DNA from: Bacteroidota bacterium
GTDB taxonomy: Bacteria; Bacteroidota; Bacteroidia; Chitinophagales; Saprospiraceae
Assembly: GCA_016124585.1 (NCBI GenBank)
Contig: WGNL01000006.1
Span: 1 to 64,000, forward strand
Length of the DNA stretch: 64,000 nucleotides
Reading direction: 5' to 3'
A model generated the notes under the pieces. The model had not been told where the DNA came from, searched no databases, and saw only the letters and a list, made by a program, of their open reading frames with translations. The position numbers and the translations under genes are program-made. Within the stretch, counting starts at the first letter, position 1. Each line of letters begins with the position of its first letter. Positions 50,177 to 59,436 of this stretch are shown in pieces.

Positions 50177-50409
50177 GCGGCAAGTAGTCGGTGAGCACGT
50201 GCCTTGGCAAGATTAATCAACATATCCAAGGCAAGGTAACGCTCCAGTTCATTGGCTTCCTCTTGGGATAACTGCCCTTCTTTTTTCTTTGCCACTAAAA
50301 CCTCCACTCTTTTGGACATAATTTTAGGTGCTTTCAAAGCCACAATCTTCGCCGGATCCATCTGGGCGAGCAATCCAGCTACATCGTCAAAAACTTCAGT
50401 TACTGTCAT
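50173..50409 (-). CDS. Small helical partner of the HNH nuclease
   Basis: A 78-residue helical protein with KEGQLSQEEANELERYLALDMLINLAKARAHRLL at the C-terminus. This kind of short protein, with a -E-E-x-E-L-x-x-Y-L-x-L-D-x-L- pattern, is often found directly before HNH genes, and I recognise it from such pairs, but no activity is established. Its stop overlaps the HNH start by four bases. A regulatory or antitoxin-like role is inference only. Confidence 0.7.
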   Translation of the reverse strand: MTVTEVFDDVAGLLAQMDPAKIVALKAPKIMSKRVEVLVAKKKEGQLSQEEANELERYLALDMLINLAKARAHRLLAA

Positions 50410-50459
50410 TTCGAATGATTTTCAACAAATTTACAGAAGCAGTGTCAGAATACCAATTG

Positions 50460-51254
50460 TCAAATACCCAACTTCACCTTCGCCTCATCCCACAGTGCAT
50501 CCATCTCTGCCAGCGTCATGTCATCCAAAGGCTTCGGCGCATTCGCTTCAATGTACTCGAAGCGAGCCTTGAACTTGCGGTTTACCCGCTCCAGCGCCGT
50601 TTCCGGCTCAATGTGAAGGAATCGGGCGTAGTTCACCAGCGCAAACAGCACATCACCGAATTCCTCTTCCTTTTTTTCTTGCGAAAAATCGCCTTCAACG
50701 GCCTCCCGCAGTTCGCCAATCTCCTCCTCGACTTTTGCCCAAACCTGCTCGGTCGTTTCCCATTCAAAGCCGATTTGCGCCGTTTTCTGCTGCATCCGCC
50801 AAGCCTTCACGAGAGCGGGCAAGGAGGTCGGAACGCCTTCCAGCAATGACTTTTTACCACTTTTCAATTTCAGTTTCTCCCAATTACGCTTCACTTCCTC
50901 CTCATCAGCCACTTGGGTGTCGCCGTACACGTGCGGGTGCCGCTGCACCAATTTGTCGCAGATGGCATGGAGCGCATCGGCCATGTCCCATGCCTGTTTT
51001 TCCTCTGCAATTTTTGCATAAAAAACCATGTGCAGCAGGATGTCCCCGATTTCCTCCTTTATGCCTTTGAGGTCATCGTCAAGGATGGCATCGGCCAGTT
51101 CGTAGGTTTCTTCGATGGTCAAGTTGCGCAGGGTCTGGAAGGTTTGCTTGCGATCCCAGGGGCATTTTTCCCGAAGGTCATCCATGATTTGGAGCAGGCG
51201 GGCGAAGGCGTCAAGTTTGGCGGGGAGGTTTGTAACTGTGTTTGTCATTTTCAT
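50460..51254 (-). CDS. mazG: Nucleoside triphosphate pyrophosphohydrolase MazG
   Basis: MazG hydrolyses NTPs to NMP and pyrophosphate and cleans the nucleotide pool. The 264-residue protein has the two tandem MazG domains: the first with CPWDRKQTFQTLRNLTIEETYELADAI and EEIGDILLHMVFYA (the EExxE..ExxD metal sites), the second with QVWAKVEEEIGELREAV and EEFGDVLFALVNYARF. This matches full-length E. coli-type MazG. Starts at 51254 and 51248 are both possible. A fold-back repeat separates it from aspS, which precedes it on the same strand. Confidence 0.93.
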   Translation of the reverse strand: MKMTNTVTNLPAKLDAFARLLQIMDDLREKCPWDRKQTFQTLRNLTIEETYELADAILDDDLKGIKEEIGDILLHMVFYAKIAEEKQAWDMADALHAICDKLVQRHPHVYGDTQVADEEEVKRNWEKLKLKSGKKSLLEGVPTSLPALVKAWRMQQKTAQIGFEWETTEQVWAKVEEEIGELREAVEGDFSQEKKEEEFGDVLFALVNYARFLHIEPETALERVNRKFKARFEYIEANAPKPLDDMTLAEMDALWDEAKVKLGI

Positions 51255-51301
51255 AAAATTATGGGAATACCAAGGGTAGGGCTTCAATTGGAACGAGTAG
51301 A

Positions 51302-51445
51302 ATTTGATTTAAGATTCCAGATTACATGATTCCAGATTTATGATTTTACGAGACGAGTACAGCTTGGGTCAAACAATCGGAAATCCCCAAATCGCTTTTC
51401 CAATCTAAAATTTTAAATCATGTAATCTGCAATCTTAAATCAAAT
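51302..51445. repeat. Word-type fold-back between aspS and mazG
   Basis: 51302-51331 and 51416-51445 are inverted copies identical at 29 of 30 positions, 84 bp apart. The arms and their flanks are made of GATTTAAGATT, CCAGATTACAT, GATTCCAGATT-type words. It fills most of the 227-bp space between mazG start and aspS stop. Confidence 0.75.
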
Positions 51446-51481
51446 ACAACAGATTTGCCTGAAGAACGGTGAGCGCCAAAC

Positions 51482-53263
51482 CTACCCCTTGGCGACCACT
51501 TTCAAATTCAACTCCGTAAGCTGCGCCTCATCCAGCACATCTGGTGCGTCGATCATCATATCCCGGCCCATGTTGTTCTTCGGGAAGGCGATGAAATCAC
51601 GGATATTGGTCTGGCCACGCATCACAGCGCAGAGGCGGTCAAGGCCGAAGGCGATGCCGCCGTGCGGTGGTGCGCCGAACTCGAAGGCACCGAGCAGGAA
51701 GCCAAACTGGTTCTCAGCCTGTTCAGGCGTGAAGCCAAGCAGCTTGAAATTCTTCTCCTGCAAGGCCCGGTCGTGGATACGGATGCTGCCGCCGCCGATT
51801 TCCACACCGTTCAGCACGAGGTCGTAGGCGTTGGCACGTAGGTTTTTCAGCGTCTCGTGGTCGCCAGACATCATCTTCTCAGCATCCTCTGGTAGCGGTG
51901 CAGTGAACGGGTGGTGCATGGCATAAAAGCGTTGCGTTTCCTCGTCCCACTCCAGTAGCGGGAAGTTGACAACCCAAAGCGGCTTGAAATCGCCCGCTTT
52001 CATCAGGCCCATGCGGCGGCCCATTTCGAGGCGGAGTTCATTGAGTTGCTTGCGGGTTTTTTCGGCTTCGCCGGAAAGCACGAGCATCAGGTCGCCCGGC
52101 TTGGCGCCCATTTTATCAGCAAACGCCTGCAATTGGTCTTCGCTGTAGAACTTGCTGACGCTGCTACGGAAGCGGCCAAATTCGCCGTTCGGATCGAGGT
52201 TGTATTTTATCCAAACCAAGCCTTTCGCCCCGATTTGCGGGCGCTGCATCCATTCGGTCAGTTCCTTGATGTCTTTGTTGGAAAACGATTCAGCCTGTCC
52301 TTCGGCACAGATGCCTACGACCAGTTCGGCGCTGTCAAAAACGGAGAAGCCGTGGCCTTGTGCTACCGAATTCAGCTCGCAAAACTCCATGCCGAAGCGG
52401 ATGTCCGGCTTGTCGGAACCGTAACGGGTCATGGCTTCGTCGTAGCTCATGCGAGGGAAGTCGGCCATGTCCAAGCCAAGCACGGACTTGAACAGGTGCT
52501 TGGTCAATCCTTCGAAGGTGTTGAGAACATCCTCACGGGTCACGAAGGCCATCTCGCAGTCTATCTGCGTGAACTCCGGCTGGCGGTCGGCCCGTAGGTC
52601 TTCGTCCCGGAAGCATTTCACGATTTGGAAATACTTGTCCATGCCCGCTACCATCAGGATTTGCTTGAAAGTCTGCGGCGACTGCGGCAGTGCGTAAAAC
52701 TGGCCAGGGTTCATGCGGCTAGGAACCACGAAATCACGGGCACCTTCCGGGGTGCTCTTGATGAGGTTTGGCGTTTCTATTTCGATGAAGCCCTCGCCTG
52801 CCAAGTGCTTGCGGGTCTCAATGGCCACCTGCGAACGGAACATGAGGTTTTGCTGCACGGGCGCACGGCGGATGTCAAGGTAGCGGTACTTCATGCGGAG
52901 GTCGTCGCCACCGTCGCTGGTATCTTCGATGGTGAAAGGTGGAGTCTTTGAAGCATTCAGGATTTGCAATTCTTTCACCTCAATCTCGATGTCACCTGTG
53001 GGGCGATTGGGGTTCTTGCTGGAGCGTTCCCGCACTTTGCCGAAGGCAGAAATGACAAACTCACGACCCATTTTGCGGGCACGTTCGCAGAGCGCAGCAT
53101 CATCGTCCATGTTGAAAACGAGCTGTGTGATGCCGTAGCGGTCACGGAGGTCAACGAAGGTGAGGCCGCCGAAATCACGCCCAGTCTGCACCCAGCCTGA
53201 TAGTTTCACTTCTTGTCCAACGTGTGAGATGCGGAGCTCGCCGCAGTTGTGTGTACGATACAT
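51482..53263 (-). CDS. aspS: Aspartate--tRNA ligase
   Basis: AspRS charges tRNA-Asp. The 593-residue protein has an OB-fold anticodon domain (about 1-105, [26 protein letters not shown]), class II motif 2 around [18 protein letters not shown], an inserted GAD domain typical of bacterial AspRS (about 285-415) and motif 3 GIAFGLDRL near the C-terminus. Length and domains are normal for the bacterial type. A large fold-back repeat starts 17 bp upstream of its start codon. Confidence 0.96.
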   Translation of the reverse strand: MYRTHNCGELRISHVGQEVKLSGWVQTGRDFGGLTFVDLRDRYGITQLVFNMDDDAALCERARKMGREFVISAFGKVRERSSKNPNRPTGDIEIEVKELQILNASKTPPFTIEDTSDGGDDLRMKYRYLDIRRAPVQQNLMFRSQVAIETRKHLAGEGFIEIETPNLIKSTPEGARDFVVPSRMNPGQFYALPQSPQTFKQILMVAGMDKYFQIVKCFRDEDLRADRQPEFTQIDCEMAFVTREDVLNTFEGLTKHLFKSVLGLDMADFPRMSYDEAMTRYGSDKPDIRFGMEFCELNSVAQGHGFSVFDSAELVVGICAEGQAESFSNKDIKELTEWMQRPQIGAKGLVWIKYNLDPNGEFGRFRSSVSKFYSEDQLQAFADKMGAKPGDLMLVLSGEAEKTRKQLNELRLEMGRRMGLMKAGDFKPLWVVNFPLLEWDEETQRFYAMHHPFTAPLPEDAEKMMSGDHETLKNLRANAYDLVLNGVEIGGGSIRIHDRALQEKNFKLLGFTPEQAENQFGFLLGAFEFGAPPHGGIAFGLDRLCAVMRGQTNIRDFIAFPKNNMGRDMMIDAPDVLDEAQLTELNLKVVAKG

Positions 53264-53279
53264 TTGTCTTAGTTAATCC

Positions 53280-53424
53280 AAGTTGCGGATGTTGGTTGAT
53301 AATGGTTGATAAAGTTGATAACGGTTGAATTTTGCGAATTAGTAGGCAAAAATCAACCGTTATCAACCCTTATAAACTGTTATCAACCTTATCAACCCTG
53401 CCTTTTCTAAGTTATCCGCAACTT
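53280..53424. repeat. Large word-type fold-back upstream of aspS
   Basis: Within 145 bp the words GGTTGATAA/GTTGATAACGG recur on the left and TTATCAACC on the right. Perfect pairs are 53280-53290 with 53414-53424 (11 bp) and 53315-53328 with 53353-53366 (14 bp). Next to it (53425-53510) another block of GAGTTATGAG/GAGCTTTGAG words follows. Both lie in the 541-bp gap 53264-53804, whose remainder holds only the promoter of the M23 gene and a -7-like TATTTTTG on minus (53528-53535) that may serve aspS; transcripts of aspS would then carry the fold-back in their leader. Confidence 0.7.
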
Positions 53425-53697
53425 GAGTTTAGTTATGAGTGATGGGCTATGAGCTTTGAGTTGTTGGAGTTTCAGTTTTAACGCCAAATTCTCAACACGA
53501 AACTCAAATCTTTTTTTAAAAAGTGCGCAAAAATAGCAGGTTCTACGCCAAAAGAATTGGTGAGTTTTCAAAATTGACACGTTTTTTGAAATAGGGGGTA
53601 AGGGTTGGCGTATCTGGCAATTTTTTAGACACCGCTCGGAACACCAGCTTGTCCCATCCTCCCACCGATTCTAAGCCCTGATATTGCGCAAGGTCTA

Positions 53698-53725
53698 TTG
53701 AAATTAACGGCTATCGTTATATTTG
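53698..53725 (+). promoter_or_regulatory. Putative promoter of the M23 peptidase gene
   Basis: TTG (53698-53700), a 17-bp spacer and TATATTTG (53718-53725) fit the Bacteroidota pattern, 79 bp before the ATG at 53805. Confidence 0.5.
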
Positions 53726-53804
53726 CTAACCGTTCACACATGGCACTACCGCGATATTTGTTATTCACCCTGTCATTTTGCCAAGAACTAAAGAACAAAT
53801 TGAG

Positions 53805-55553
53805 ATGAAAAGGAATTCATTGGTGTTCATACTTCCCTTGCTGTTTTTTGCTTTTACTGTTCCAAAGTTCAAGCCCACGGTTCGGGGCACTTATCCAAGC
53901 AATTATTTTCAAGCCCCTGTTGCGCAGACGCTGCTGCTGGCTGGTACTTTCGGTGAGCTTCGGCCTAACCATTTCCATGCTGGAATTGACATAAAATCGG
54001 CCAAAGGTGTGATCGGCGATGCCGTTTTTTCTGCTGCTGATGGTTTTGTTTCAAGGATAAAAGTAGATAGGAGCGGCTATGGTAATTCCTTGTACATCAG
54101 CCACCCTAATGGCTACACAACGGTGTATGCCCACTTGGATCGGTTCAAGCCGGAAATCGAAAATTATGTGAAGGCACAACAGTATATCCGTGAATCGTTC
54201 GAGGTGGATATTGATTTGACGCACGATAAATTTCCTGTTTCACAAGGCGACGAAATTGCCAAAATGGGAAATACGGGCTCCTCAAACGGAGCGCACCTGC
54301 ATTTCGAGGTACGTGAAACAAGCACTCAAAATCCCATCAACCCGCTGCTTTTTGGTCTCCGAGTGACTGACAATATTGCTCCAAAAATGCACTCGCTCAA
54401 AATTTATTCCCTCAACGAAAAAAGGGAAGAACTGGGTTCGAAAGCTATTTCTTTGGTGCAGATGGGCGATAGTTACAAAGTAAAAGGCGATACAGTACTG
54501 CTCGACGCCGGGCAAACAGGCTTTGGCCTCAAAGTATACGACCACTTCGATCGGGTGAGCAATTGGAATGGCATCTATGAGCTTTCCATGTACCAAGATG
54601 ACACGCTGGTGTACGATTTCAGCTTGGAATCCTTCAAGTTTGACGAGAGCCGTTATATCAATGCCCACTGTGATTACGAGGAGCGAGTGACCAAAAATAG
54701 CTATTACAATCGTTGTTATACCTTGCCCGGTAATCATCTCTCAATCTACCGACACATGGCCGACAATGGCGTCATTTCTTTATCTGATGGACAGACCAGC
54801 AAGATAACCTTGGTGGCCGCCGATGTAGCTGGCAATAACTCTACACTTGAGTTTTGGGTAAAAGGAAAGCCCGGGTCCTCCAATTTGTCACAACCTGCTA
54901 CGAGTCAAAAATATGACTATATTCTACCCTACAACGAAGGCAACATGATACGTACCGAAGGTCTGTATTTGCACATGCCACCTGGTACGCTCTATGAAGA
55001 CCTTTACCTGAAATATGATGTATTGAAGGATCGCTCCAATGGTTATTACTCTGATGTACACCGCCTGAGTGACAGCAAAACGCCCGTACATGATTTCTTC
55101 GACATCGGTATTCGACCAACGCAGTCCATTCCGGCCGAGCTAAAGCCCAAGGTTTTTGTTGCTTATTGCGAAGGAAGCAGGATTCTCAATTGTGGTGGCC
55201 GGTGGGAAGATGGCCTGTTGCGGGCAAAGGTGAGGGGACTTGGCAGTTACGCCATCATGGCAGATGTGACCCCACCCACTATTCGGCAGCTTGTTTTTGG
55301 GCAAAACATGCAGAAATACCAAAAATTCAGTTTCAAAATCAGCGACAATGTGGCAACTGCCCCTGATGTGGAAGAGCTTTCGTTCGATGCCCACGTGGAT
55401 GGTCAGTGGATTTTGATGGAATACGACAAAAAGAACGGAACCATCACCCATGATTTTGATGGAGTGATAGGGCCAGGTGAGCATAATTTTAGGCTAGTGG
55501 TGCGGGATGCTGTAGGAAATGAGGCAGTGTTTGAAAGGAAGTTTTTCAGATAG
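53805..55553 (+). CDS. Exported M23-family (LytM-type) metallopeptidase
   Basis: The 582-residue protein has an N-terminal signal/anchor sequence and an M23 domain at about 35-180: zinc ligands in HFHAGID (H58, D62) and HLHFE (H166), with H110 in VYAHLD. These LytM-type enzymes cut peptide cross-links in the wall. Residues 130-147 form an insert between the motifs. The remaining 400 residues are beta-rich and include Ig-like strands (e.g. ADVAGNNSTLEFWV, VVRDAVGNEAVFERKF), probably for placement on the wall or outer membrane. The ATG at 53805 starts the signal sequence; nine codons upstream would begin with TTG. Confidence 0.88.
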   Translation: MKRNSLVFILPLLFFAFTVPKFKPTVRGTYPSNYFQAPVAQTLLLAGTFGELRPNHFHAGIDIKSAKGVIGDAVFSAADGFVSRIKVDRSGYGNSLYISHPNGYTTVYAHLDRFKPEIENYVKAQQYIRESFEVDIDLTHDKFPVSQGDEIAKMGNTGSSNGAHLHFEVRETSTQNPINPLLFGLRVTDNIAPKMHSLKIYSLNEKREELGSKAISLVQMGDSYKVKGDTVLLDAGQTGFGLKVYDHFDRVSNWNGIYELSMYQDDTLVYDFSLESFKFDESRYINAHCDYEERVTKNSYYNRCYTLPGNHLSIYRHMADNGVISLSDGQTSKITLVAADVAGNNSTLEFWVKGKPGSSNLSQPATSQKYDYILPYNEGNMIRTEGLYLHMPPGTLYEDLYLKYDVLKDRSNGYYSDVHRLSDSKTPVHDFFDIGIRPTQSIPAELKPKVFVAYCEGSRILNCGGRWEDGLLRAKVRGLGSYAIMADVTPPTIRQLVFGQNMQKYQKFSFKISDNVATAPDVEELSFDAHVDGQWILMEYDKKNGTITHDFDGVIGPGEHNFRLVVRDAVGNEAVFERKFFR

Positions 55554-55604
55554 GTGATGATTTAAATGGGCGGTGCCTTATCAAAATAGCTTCACTTCAA
55601 GCAT

Positions 55605-56558
55605 CTATTTCACTTCAATAACTTCATCAATCAAACTCATATCAAGAATAGTCTTTCCACTGCCATCAGGATCAGGAAAGTACATTGGCTTGAATTTTAC
55701 ACCCCAAATGAATTCCTCATCGCAGTAGGAGGCATTGGCAAAAATGGTTTGCGAGAAAATCTCATCAAAAGCTTCTATCAATACAATTACCTCTACGTTC
55801 ATCTCTTTTACCTCTTCTGGCGTCCGTCGAAACAAGGGGCTATCTTCGTCAATGGGGTGGACTATATTCCAATTCAAGGGCAGCATCACCACTTTTTCCC
55901 GTTCTAGTTCCAGCCTTGAGAAGCGGCGTTGCTTCGAGCCGTCAGGGTTTGTGTCCACCCACGACATGGTGAGGGTCACGCTAAGGTTGATGAGGCGGCT
56001 GTTTCGCTTATTGGCGATCCGGAACTGGAAACTGGTGCCGTCTTTGTAAGGTGCGATGATAGCGTTTTTACTGAAAACAAGCTGGGAGGTTGGCTTCGCA
56101 AAACGGGCAAACAGCAGTCCAGTGGCTAATGCTGCTGACATGAGACCAACTAGTGCAATCATTGCGGCTATAAAATTGGAGGAAACGCAGGAAGGGCTCA
56201 TGCTCCCGTAGCCCACCGTCGTGAAGGTTTGAACACTGAAAAACCAGGCTTGGACAAAATTTTCCAACCAGTGGCCGGGCGCAAGCCCTGTGAGGCACTC
56301 AACACCTACCATGCTTAGCATCAAAGCGAAAATGGCATTTACTCCAATGAAAAATGCCATGACTATTCTGAAAAATCGGCCCCAACTCATTTCCACCAAG
56401 TCCTGGTAAGGGCTTCGGGATCTGAGACCAATTCGTTCTACATTGAATCCGCCATCTTTAGCTATCAGTCGGTCCCGCTCCCCAGTGATACGGTTGCCAA
56501 ATCCGAGGTCGTCGGACTCCTTAATTCGTTGACTGCGGAAAGGATTTCTGATGGCCAT
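55605..56558 (-). CDS. Inward-rectifier (Kir-type) potassium channel
   Basis: The 317-residue protein has two membrane helices (about 62-86 and 128-152) around a pore loop with the potassium filter TVGYG (114-118), and a C-terminal cytoplasmic Ig-like domain of about 160 residues (FRIANKRNSRLINLSVTLTMSW, LPLNWNIVHPIDEDSPLF) as in KirBac channels. The amphipathic slide helix before the first helix reads YQDLVEMSWGRFF. It should carry K+ across the inner membrane. Upstream codons beyond the ATG at 56558 would extend into the terminator region. A terminator of the Omp28 gene lies just above it. Confidence 0.92.
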   Translation of the reverse strand: MAIRNPFRSQRIKESDDLGFGNRITGERDRLIAKDGGFNVERIGLRSRSPYQDLVEMSWGRFFRIVMAFFIGVNAIFALMLSMVGVECLTGLAPGHWLENFVQAWFFSVQTFTTVGYGSMSPSCVSSNFIAAMIALVGLMSAALATGLLFARFAKPTSQLVFSKNAIIAPYKDGTSFQFRIANKRNSRLINLSVTLTMSWVDTNPDGSKQRRFSRLELEREKVVMLPLNWNIVHPIDEDSPLFRRTPEEVKEMNVEVIVLIEAFDEIFSQTIFANASYCDEEFIWGVKFKPMYFPDPDGSGKTILDMSLIDEVIEVK

Positions 56559-56581
56559 TTTTCTTCGTACCTGATTTATAT

Positions 56582-56627
56582 AAAAAAAAGGCTGATATTC
56601 AGCAAGACATGCCAATATCAGCCCTTT
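56582..56627 (-). terminator. Terminator of the Omp28-like gene
   Basis: GGCTGATATT (56590-56599) and AATATCAGCC (56614-56623) form a 10-bp stem; on the minus strand a run of eight T follows (56582-56589). It is 32 bp after the stop at 56659. Confidence 0.82.
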
Positions 56628-56658
56628 TATTCATTTGGACTGGACGAACCTAAAAATA

Positions 56659-57504
56659 TTATTCAACCACATGCACTTGGTGCGCCTGCAAAACTTCCTT
56701 ACTTGCCCCAGCAAGGCTGACAATTGCTACAATTTCAACGTTTTCTTCCTTCCATTCGGCAGGCATCGTAAAATTGTAAGACTTGCTGATTTCAGCGCCC
56801 TGTGACAGCGTTTCCGTAATTGGGTCGCCGCTGTACGATGTGAGCATATCCCTCAGAACATGTCGGTGCGTGTAATCTGGCACTGGACTGGAACTGCCAG
56901 GTTTCAGTTGCAGGTCATGTATTTCACTCTCGGTCAGCATGATGCTGAGCCTAACGTCGGCGTCGCTGATGGCTTGGTCAATGTACAGGGTGACATCTGC
57001 TGTAAGCTTGCGGGTACCTGCGTCAAAACTAGGTTCGATGGCAATTCGTACTTTCGGTGCAATTTCCAACTCAGAGGCTATAGAACCCGCCCAGTCGCCT
57101 TGGCCTAGTTGAAGGCTGCTCTTCCCAGGAAATAATTTGCGATCTACCGAAGCAGATGGGTACCCGAATGGTTCGTTCAAATAAGATAAAAGCTGGTCGC
57201 CCTCTTCCGTGCGGAAATCGTATTGGCTAGCGGAGTAGGGTGGTGAAAAATCTCCTGCATGGATTGATACAGCAACAAGTTGCTCTCCGTGGATGGCCAA
57301 CAAATCTTGGATGAAAGCCGAACCGGCAGGGCATTGTACGCACCGAACGCCAGTAAATTCTTCAATAATGACCTGCCGCTTCTGATCTTCAACTGGGTTG
57401 GGTTCTACCGGACCACCCATAGATCCGGTAACCTTTGGCGGAATTTCGTCACAAGCGTTTAAGGAAAACATTGCGATAGCTAAAAAGAGGATATATTTTT
57501 TCAT
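56659..57504 (-). CDS. Omp28-related lipoprotein with thioredoxin-like CxxC motif
   Basis: The 281-residue protein has a lipoprotein signal (LNAC, lipid C18) and an Omp28-type domain beginning VIIEEFTGVRCVQCPAG, a thioredoxin-like fold with active-site pair C55/C58. It continues LVAVSIHAGDFSPP and YPSASVDR, then a beta-rich C-terminal half (about 150-281). It is probably an outer-membrane lipoprotein with a thiol-redox role. It lies directly after the DUF6029 gene (61 bp, same strand), and a TlpA-type gene is divergent on the other side, suggesting a shared redox task. Confidence 0.83.
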   Translation of the reverse strand: MKKYILFLAIAMFSLNACDEIPPKVTGSMGGPVEPNPVEDQKRQVIIEEFTGVRCVQCPAGSAFIQDLLAIHGEQLVAVSIHAGDFSPPYSASQYDFRTEEGDQLLSYLNEPFGYPSASVDRKLFPGKSSLQLGQGDWAGSIASELEIAPKVRIAIEPSFDAGTRKLTADVTLYIDQAISDADVRLSIMLTESEIHDLQLKPGSSSPVPDYTHRHVLRDMLTSYSGDPITETLSQGAEISKSYNFTMPAEWKEENVEIVAIVSLAGASKEVLQAHQVHVVE

Positions 57505-57565
57505 ATTGTTGAATTGTTAGATGGTTGTAATGTCTGCTTGCCCGACTGGGAGGGCTAAGCAATCA

Positions 57566-59266
57566 TCAGAATGTAGAGTTTACAGACATTTTCACTCCAC
57601 TGAAGGCCGGCTCCAAACGGCAGATACCCCCTGAGCAAACGATGCCTTCAACTTGTTTTACATAACTCACTGAAAAACGATTGGCATGGTGCGTATAGTA
57701 AATATCGAAACGGGGGTAATGGATTTTTTCCTGCTTGCCAGTGCTAGCGTCAACAGGCGAAAGCTTGCCCGGATCAATATTGAACATATCTGAAACTGTA
57801 ACCGCCCAGTGAGGCGCTAGGGTAAATTCGGCGAGTCCGAACACCCAGTTGCCATAATCGGAACGGACGCCGTGTTCCTTGCTCATGTTCATATACTGCG
57901 ACTCTAAGCGGATAGAAGTCTTTGGGTTGAACTTGTAGAGAAAATCAAAATACGGTGTCACTGTCTCCAAAAGCGGCGCTTCCGGCTTTCCATAATAAAC
58001 TTCTTGGTTGTACTGTTGGAGTTGCACGCCTGTTGTGAGTGTCCATTTTCGGTGGTATTTATAGTAAATTTCTGTGAAAATTTCCCGGTAAAGCTGGTCC
58101 CCGTCTAGGTTGGTGATATTTGAAAAATTGGCAGTCAGGTTCAGCTTTTTGTTGACAGCGTAACTGGCGTCCACTTGGAATGCCTGCTCCCCGACGAACT
58201 GTGTTGCCGCTGCATACCTAGCCAACAATCGGTAGGTGTTCACACGGGTCATTGGAGGGATGTAGTGCAACAAACCTCGGACAGCCGTTTCTTGTGGGCT
58301 AGAGCGGAAGTCAAAGTTTTCCGTCCGCTTACCTTCCAATGTCAAGCCAAGGCCAGATTTAGCGTAGCTGATACTGGTGTAAAGTACGGAACCTTTCCCT
58401 TGAACATAGCGCCCCACGATGGTGTCCCCACTCACCGTAATCCGTTCTTTGAATGGGTCAACAAAGGCGTCGGCCGTTTTATAAGCACCTTCTAAGTACC
58501 ATGAAATCGGTCCGGCAGTCAAAGTGTTATATGCACTGAAAGCATAGGTGTTGTATTTAGGAGTAAAAATATCCGACTTTGCATAGGTATTCAGCGTAGC
58601 CACCAGGTTGTTCATTGAGCCGTCATCAAGCGTGCGGCCTACCACGCCGAAGCCGGGAGCTAAAGTTACTCCTGAAGAATCACTGGCGAAAAAACCATCA
58701 ATTGCCGCCCCACGTAAAACGCTGCCGTAGGTGTCGAACTGCTTTTTCTGTCTGCCTGTAAAGCCTTTTATTGTCCAATTGTCGGCTATGTCATAGGTTA
58801 GGCGCACCCCGTAAAGTGCTTGGTCAATGGCCAGTGGTCGCTCTTCGTATGCCCGGAAAATAATGCCACTGCCGATGATGTCGTATATGTACCCAGCAGT
58901 AATTCCTAACTTGTTGATTTTCTTGGAAATATACCAACGTCCGATGCCAAGGGCAGAGTAGGAGTCCGTGGGGTTGAGCAGATTGGAATTGTTGAACATG
59001 TCGAAGCGGATGCCCATATCGAAGCCCCAGTTTTGGTAATTGAGGTTCAGCCAAGAATCCGCGCCAAAAAGCTGGCGGTCATACTGCGGGGTGTTGGCAG
59101 CGCCAATGGAAGAGTCCCGCATGAAAAAATTGCCATTAAGTTGGAGGTTTCCCGATAATCGGCCTTGGTTCGTTGTAGTGGTTTGTTCGTTTTCTGCATC
59201 CTGTGCTGTTACGGTTTGAACCAAAATCGTCATAATCAGGATTGGCAGCCAATATTTTGAAATCAT
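57566..59266 (-). CDS. DUF6029 family outer-membrane protein
   Basis: The 566-residue protein has a signal peptide (about 1-21) and a long beta-strand-rich body with alternating aromatic residues ending in F, so a barrel in the outer membrane is likely. I recognise the family as DUF6029 from GNFFMRDSSIGAANTPQYDRQLFGADSWLNLNYQNWGFDMGIRFDMFNNSNL near the start (residues about 46-97). Two cysteines, C544 and C549, stand in IVCSGGICRL close to the C-terminus, the only pair visible. They could be substrates of the neighbouring CxxC proteins. No function is established for the family. Confidence 0.82.
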   Translation of the reverse strand: MISKYWLPILIMTILVQTVTAQDAENEQTTTTNQGRLSGNLQLNGNFFMRDSSIGAANTPQYDRQLFGADSWLNLNYQNWGFDMGIRFDMFNNSNLLNPTDSYSALGIGRWYISKKINKLGITAGYIYDIIGSGIIFRAYEERPLAIDQALYGVRLTYDIADNWTIKGFTGRQKKQFDTYGSVLRGAAIDGFFASDSSGVTLAPGFGVVGRTLDDGSMNNLVATLNTYAKSDIFTPKYNTYAFSAYNTLTAGPISWYLEGAYKTADAFVDPFKERITVSGDTIVGRYVQGKGSVLYTSISYAKSGLGLTLEGKRTENFDFRSSPQETAVRGLLHYIPPMTRVNTYRLLARYAAATQFVGEQAFQVDASYAVNKKLNLTANFSNITNLDGDQLYREIFTEIYYKYHRKWTLTTGVQLQQYNQEVYYGKPEAPLLETVTPYFDFLYKFNPKTSIRLESQYMNMSKEHGVRSDYGNWVFGLAEFTLAPHWAVTVSDMFNIDPGKLSPVDASTGKQEKIHYPRFDIYYTHHANRFSVSYVKQVEGIVCSGGICRLEPAFSGVKMSVNSTF

Positions 59267-59352
59267 GTTAGAACACCAGTTTAAAATACCCTGAAAGTAG
59301 TTAAGGGTAGGTTAATCAATTAAAAATTAGTGGAAGTGAACGGATTTCGGGA

Positions 59353-59360
59353 TAGTTTTG
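59353..59360 (+). promoter_or_regulatory. Putative -7 element of the TlpA-like gene
   Basis: TAGTTTTG matches TAnnTTTG, 76 bp before the ATG at 59437. Confidence 0.45.
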
Positions 59361-59379
59361 CACGCTGAATTTTAGACGC

Positions 59380-59387
59380 CAAAGGTA
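59380..59387 (-). promoter_or_regulatory. Putative -7 element of the DUF6029 gene
   Basis: Minus-strand TACCTTTG matches TAnnTTTG, 113 bp before the start at 59266. The two divergent elements overlap in their upstream parts, so the DUF6029 and TlpA-like genes may be regulated together. Confidence 0.45.
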
Positions 59388-59436
59388 GCCAATGGACTGC
59401 CGCAATTTTATTTTTAACCAGTAAATATCGAAAAAT

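Noticed and set aside
53300-53424. TTATCAACC/TTATCCGCA runs that look like DnaA boxes, so a possible replication origin
   Set aside because: The 9-mers differ from TTATCCACA at key places and are explained by the word-type fold-back; no dnaA, dnaN, gidA or rpmH is nearby.
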